From an uncultured Eubacteriales bacterium (GTDB taxonomy: Bacteria > Bacillota > Clostridia > Peptostreptococcales > Anaerovoracaceae): a stretch of DNA of 58,324 bases. Shown here piece after piece: positions 54,703 to 58,324 of this stretch. The stretch's first letter is position 1. The number at the start of each line of letters is the position of its first letter. The position numbers were made by a program, and so were the translations under genes. The stretch lies in contig CACYYD010000011.1 in NCBI GenBank assembly GCA_902778585.1, forward strand, positions 1 through 58,324. The letters run 5' to 3'. The notes under the pieces were generated by a model that ran no database searches, was not told the origin of the DNA, and worked only from the letters and a program-made list of their open reading frames with translations.

Positions 54703-54798
54703 AAATTGTTTCTGTGACTTGCCGGGAGCGCCGGGACAAACAGCAAATTGCCCCAGCATAAGAATACTATTGCATAGCGGGGCAAATCCTCATAATAA

Positions 54799-54820
54799 AG
54801 CGACGCCCGAGGGCGTCGCT
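54799..54820 (-). terminator. Probable terminator of the histidine-rich gene
   Basis: Perfect 10-bp stem AGCGACGCCC / GGGCGTCGCT with a 2-base gap. On the minus strand it is followed by TTTATTAT, a weak U tract. Confidence 0.55.
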
Positions 54821-54913
54821 TGCAGATGGTTTTCAAAAGATGACGAAAAGAATGGGACCCACCATCATCGGACATAAAGAACTGACGCTGCTGTCAGTTC
54901 ATGATAAGCCGGA

Positions 54914-55276
54914 CTATGCATTTACTATGAGGGACAACGCCTGTTCGATGAGGTCGTTGCTCTCTCCGAGCTTGTCGACCGCGTCATGGATGAGGTCTGC
55001 CGCAACATCGTCGAAGCAGTGAGCGAGGTCGTGCAGTTCTTCTGCGTGATGACGGTTGTGATCGAGCATGTATTTGAGCAGCGCGATCGCCTCTTCCGGT
55101 GAAGATGCGGCTGCGTGCGAGTGCGTATGCGAGTGGGAATGAGTGGTCCCGTCCGCGTGCGTATGTGTGTGCTCGTGGCCGCAGTGATCGTGGGAGTGAG
55201 TGTGGCTGTGGTCGTGCTCGTGAGCCTCGTGGAGATGCTCTTCGGAAACAGCTTTGTTATCTTTATCTGTACACAT
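54914..55276 (-). CDS. Histidine-rich small metal-binding protein
   Basis: A 120-residue cytoplasmic protein. Residues about 14-54 are dominated by His (HEHDHSHTHSHDHCGHEHTH and HSHSHTHSH), and the C-terminal half is a helical domain (EEAIALLKYMLDHNRHHAEE) of unknown family. The tail is suited to Ni, Co or Zn storage or delivery, as in HypB/SlyD-type His tails. A GGAGG precedes the ATG. The CooT gene elsewhere in the window and a C4-G4 operator-like palindrome upstream support a metal role (inference). Confidence 0.85.
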   Translation of the reverse strand: MCTDKDNKAVSEEHLHEAHEHDHSHTHSHDHCGHEHTHTHADGTTHSHSHTHSHAAASSPEEAIALLKYMLDHNRHHAEELHDLAHCFDDVAADLIHDAVDKLGESNDLIEQALSLIVNA

Positions 55277-55405
55277 AATTATCCTCCGTTTTCAGTATGC
55301 TGTGCCGGTGATACCGACTTGTTTTTTTGCCGTCCTGTCCGGCAAAACCTAAAAAATGACACCTTTATTGTAGTCGAACATATTGTATTTTTAAAGCCTT
55401 TACAA

Positions 55406-55418
55406 CCCCATATAGGGG
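55406..55418. promoter_or_regulatory. C4-G4 palindrome, possible metal-regulator operator
   Basis: CCCCATATAGGGG, followed at 55426 by another GGGG. CsoR/RcnR-family regulators bind C/G tracts around an AT centre, and the site lies about 130 bp upstream of the His-rich gene. Assignment is tentative. Confidence 0.35.
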
Positions 55419-55498
55419 ATAAAAAAGGGGTATCTTTTTTTGTATCAAAAAAAAACAAAAACCGTTTATTTAAAACGAGTTTCCAGCCCTTTCGTCCG

Positions 55499-55528
55499 TT
55501 GACAGAAATATAACGAAAGCCGTAAAAT
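55499..55528 (+). promoter_or_regulatory. Promoter of the second dehydratase operon
   Basis: Perfect -35 TTGACA (55499-55504) and -10 TAAAAT (55523-55528) with 18-bp spacing, leaving a leader of about 135 bases before the coding start. I see no known riboswitch in the leader. Confidence 0.6.
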
Positions 55529-55668
55529 TGAACCATCAGTATTATAGTAGGAAAACTGTCCGGAAGAGATTGGTTCCGTTAGACAACTGTAACCGGAAAA
55601 ACCTCGAAAGACAGCATCCTGCTTGATAAATTATATCTCAGAGAGAGGGAGAGGTAAGGTGACACACA

Positions 55669-56859
55669 ATGCGTGACTTAAAGCATCTGATCTACTTTGA
55701 GGACCTGCTGCAGGAAGCCAATAATGAGCTCGTGCGCAAGGGCAAGGAAGACGGCAATCTGTGCCTTGGCTACACATGCTACTTCATGCCTGAAGTCCTC
55801 CTCGATCTGCCGGGCTGCTTTTCGGTAAGACTGAGAGCGCCTAGGTGCACATCGCCTGACATGGCTTCTTACTACATGTCCGGACGTACATGCCACTACG
55901 GCAGATCACTTCTTGAGAGAGCTCTTGAGGGCGGCTACAACTTCATCGACGCCCAGCTTGCAACCGAGACCTGCACGGTCACATGCAGATTCCAGGAGCA
56001 TCTCGACTACATGGACGGCGTTATCAACAACGCGACGTTCAAGACATCCTTCACAGATGTACCGTTCAAGAAGAACGAGAACAGCATCGACCACTACAAG
56101 AAGCAGCTGAAGATCAAGGTTCTTGACTTCCTGCATGATGAGTTCGGTGTAGACACATCTGACGAAGCGATCCTCAAGGCTATCGAGATCAACAACGAAG
56201 TAAACGATATCATCACTGAGATCGGAAACTACCGTAAGCTAGACAATCCTACGATCACGGGTTATGAGTTCAGCGTTATCACACTCGTATCGATGGTATG
56301 CCCTAAGTACCTGATCGTAGACAAGCTGAGAGAGACTCTCGAAGAGCTCAAGACAAGAGAGCCTGATGCAAAGCCGAACTACAAGATCAAGGTCCTGCTC
56401 GCAGGTTCCGAGAACGACGATCCGGACTTCATCAAGCTGATCGAGAGCTGCGGAGCTCTCGTAGTAGCTGACAGATACTGCTACGGTTCGCTCGAGGCAA
56501 GAAACCACATCAACATCGAAGAAGGCGACGATCCTCTGACTGCAGTTGCGAAGCACTACCTGCTGACCAGCCAGTGCGCAAGGTTCATGGAGCAGAGAGA
56601 GATGAGACACCGCAAGAAAGTCATCGCCGACTACGCTACAGACTACAAGGCTGACGGAATCATCGTAGAGTCCAACAAGTTCTGCGAGTACTGGAGCTAC
56701 GAGAGAATGATCGACACTATCGTTCTTCCGAGAGACTACGGATTCCCTGTATGCTCCATCGAGAAGGAGTACATCAACACAGCATCCGGACAGCTCAGAA
56801 CAAGATTCCAGGCTTTCGTTGAGAGCGTAGAGCTCAAGAAGATCCAGGAGGGAAAGTAA
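55669..56859 (+). CDS. 2-hydroxyacyl-CoA dehydratase / BcrC-HgdB family subunit, pair 2 small subunit
   Basis: A 396-residue paralog of the 40954 product, beginning RDLKHLIYFEDLLQEANNEL against KDLKHLLYFEDLLQTADNEL there. Cluster-ligand cysteines occur in YTCYFMPEVLL, GRTCHYGRSLLE and TETCTVTC; the last site has an extra Cys compared with pair 1. The C-terminal TASGQLRTRFQAFVESVE matches the family. Expected to bind [4Fe-4S] and act with the next gene product. AGGTAAGGTG precedes the ATG. Confidence 0.85.
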   Translation: MRDLKHLIYFEDLLQEANNELVRKGKEDGNLCLGYTCYFMPEVLLDLPGCFSVRLRAPRCTSPDMASYYMSGRTCHYGRSLLERALEGGYNFIDAQLATETCTVTCRFQEHLDYMDGVINNATFKTSFTDVPFKKNENSIDHYKKQLKIKVLDFLHDEFGVDTSDEAILKAIEINNEVNDIITEIGNYRKLDNPTITGYEFSVITLVSMVCPKYLIVDKLRETLEELKTREPDAKPNYKIKVLLAGSENDDPDFIKLIESCGALVVADRYCYGSLEARNHINIEEGDDPLTAVAKHYLLTSQCARFMEQREMRHRKKVIADYATDYKADGIIVESNKFCEYWSYERMIDTIVLPRDYGFPVCSIEKEYINTASGQLRTRFQAFVESVELKKIQEGK

Positions 56860-56860
56860 G

Positions 56861-58324
56861 ATGAAAAAACCTGATTTCAGCAAACTGAAAGACTTCGACG
56901 TCAAGAAGGCTGCCAAGGATTTCGTCTACGGCAAACCTCACGGCGAGAGGAGACTCGGTGACCTGTATGTTCCTAAGACAGGTCTCTATAAACACAGAGA
57001 ATGGCGTGGTATCAAGGATACCATGTACTACTTCAACAATATCTGGCTGTACAACTATGGAATGATCGTACGCGATCTCATGGTATACGGCGGCGGCCCT
57101 AAGGGAGTCGTTCAGTTCCTCAAGGGAACATGGAGATACAGATGGATGGGTCAGACTTATCTGACAGTACTCCACTGGTTCGACAGATGCCTTGAAGGTA
57201 TGAGAGGCGAAGCACTCAAAGGTTCCGCATGGCACTTCAGAGGAATCGTAAGCGCATGCCTGTATCAGATCACAGGATTCTTCAACAGAGACATCAACAT
57301 CGGCGGCGATGCAGCTCTCAGAGCTAAGACTATCGGTACCGACGAGACAGTCTGGGGTGGAATCATCTATCCGTACATGGATCAGGGCGCTATGTATCTG
57401 CCGACACAGATGATCCCTTACTTCGTAACATGCCACTGCAACAACCACACAGTACTCAACTACATCGACGCAGCTCAGGCGTACGGACTTCCGGGCGACC
57501 CGTGCCCGATGTGCCAGGCCGAGGCCGGCATCTTCATCGAAGACGATGTTCCTGATTCATATGTTGCAGTGATCACAACAAACGAAGCCTGCGACGGTTC
57601 CGTAGGAACATCCGTCATTCAGGACTGGATGATGAACAAGCCGCTCTTCGCTATGCCGCAGGTAATGCAGTTCGACGACGACACAGTTCTTGAGAACTGC
57701 GCTAAGGAGATCGAGATGGCATGGAGATTCACAGAGGAGCAGCTCGGAGTCGAGTTCCACTGGGATGAGCTCGTAAAGCACATCAAGCTGCAGAACCAGC
57801 AGAACCTCTTCGAGAGAGAGAAATGGGACGTAGCTGCAAATACACACAGCTATCCTATCAACGGCGTAGCTCAGGCTCTGTACAGGATCTTCTACTCGCA
57901 GTACGGCGAGAGACCGTTCTGGCATGATGTTGACAAGCGCGTCAGAAAGATCATGGAGAAGTGCGTAAACGAAGACATCAACACCTTCCCTATGACAAGA
58001 CACAGAGTCATCGCATGGTCTTGCGCACCTCTGTACTACTCGGCATGGTGCACATGGGCTTACAACTGCTGGGGCCTCAACACGATCATCAACATGGACT
58101 CGCTGATGTTCGACCTCGAGATCAGAACAGATACTTACGAGAACTGCCTGATGGATATCGCGAAGTATCACGAGTGGGCTCCGATGAGAAGAATGGCTGT
58201 AGGCGGACTGCAGCACATCTTCGAACTCTGGGAGAACATGGAAAAGTTCAACTGCGACATGGTCATGATGTACGACCAGCTGCAGTGCAAGGGAATGCAG
58301 GGCGTTGTAGGACTCTTCGAAGAC
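56861..58324 (+). CDS. 2-hydroxyacyl-CoA dehydratase family subunit, pair 2 large subunit (cut by window end)
   Basis: 488 codons are visible and the frame is open at the edge. It is homologous to the 42162 product: KHREWRGIKDTMYY, YRWMGQTYLTV, LPGDPCPMCQAEAGIF, TTNEACDGSVGTS and QLQCKGMQGVVGLFE align with it. It has an additional Cys in CPMCQAE where pair 1 has CPMPEAE, so cluster ligation may differ between the two pairs. GGAGGG lies upstream of the ATG. Confidence 0.8.
   Translation, partial: MKKPDFSKLKDFDVKKAAKDFVYGKPHGERRLGDLYVPKTGLYKHREWRGIKDTMYYFNNIWLYNYGMIVRDLMVYGGGPKGVVQFLKGTWRYRWMGQTYLTVLHWFDRCLEGMRGEALKGSAWHFRGIVSACLYQITGFFNRDINIGGDAALRAKTIGTDETVWGGIIYPYMDQGAMYLPTQMIPYFVTCHCNNHTVLNYIDAAQAYGLPGDPCPMCQAEAGIFIEDDVPDSYVAVITTNEACDGSVGTSVIQDWMMNKPLFAMPQVMQFDDDTVLENCAKEIEMAWRFTEEQLGVEFHWDELVKHIKLQNQQNLFEREKWDVAANTHSYPINGVAQALYRIFYSQYGERPFWHDVDKRVRKIMEKCVNEDINTFPMTRHRVIAWSCAPLYYSAWCTWAYNCWGLNTIINMDSLMFDLEIRTDTYENCLMDIAKYHEWAPMRRMAVGGLQHIFELWENMEKFNCDMVMMYDQLQCKGMQGVVGLFED

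Overview
The window holds a chromosomal replication origin of a low-to-mid GC anaerobic Firmicute, most likely class Clostridia. Evidence: the rpmH-rnpA-yidD-yidC-jag block diverging from dnaA-dnaN, Firmicute-type parS sites, a GdpP-type c-di-AMP phosphodiesterase, an LtaS-type polymerase, and 2-hydroxyacyl-CoA dehydratase-like iron-sulfur proteins with ferredoxin-type reductases. A family such as Anaerovoracaceae (Family XIII) is my guess only. No tRNA, rRNA or CRISPR array was seen.

Layout. 1-130: probable 5' piece of a group II intron directly behind the jag terminator. 145-2553 (-): rpmH, rnpA, yidD, yidC, jag. 2554-4563: two-part oriC around dnaA, then dnaN. 5717-8206 (-): tdk, psuK, psuG. 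8405-17570 (+): a BMP-type nucleoside ABC importer followed by deoC, a uridine phosphorylase, deoB and mnmE, so nucleosides are imported, cleaved and fed into pentose metabolism. 17598-26700 (+): a lipoprotein, mnmG (apparent AUA start), rsmG, two parS sites, parA, parB, a membrane-helix-free gdpP, rplI and dnaB. 26707-37302 (+): a DnaD/helicase-loader chimera, an M23 peptidase, a DivIC-like protein, rsmA, an LtaS-like protein, rho behind a giant hairpin, and a YqhQ-PrmC fusion. 37338-40794 (+): small metabolic and redox genes including cooT.

Accessory region, 40.8 kb to the end. Two paralogous gene pairs of the 2-hydroxyacyl-CoA dehydratase / benzoyl-CoA reductase superfamily (40954-43766 and 55669 to beyond the end) bracket a three-gene electron-transfer module (two FAD oxidoreductases and an FNR-type flavoprotein with a plant-type 2Fe-2S domain, 48506-52649), an acyl ligase / acyl carrier protein / thioesterase operon, a MATE exporter, a lipoprotein and a histidine-rich metal-binding protein. 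No ATP-dependent activator (HgdC type) is present in the window.

The most unusual non-coding signal is a pair of arrays (44067-44297 and 54472-54702). Each has four units of exactly 63 bp with alternating inverted half-sites (AATTAGGCC / GGCCTAATT) spaced 33 and 30 bp, about three helical turns. The two arrays lie just inside the two dehydratase pairs and match no repeat class I know. Two long fold-back hairpins (33645-33845 and 43775-43885) each follow a stop codon in the same short context, TAGTCTTGC.
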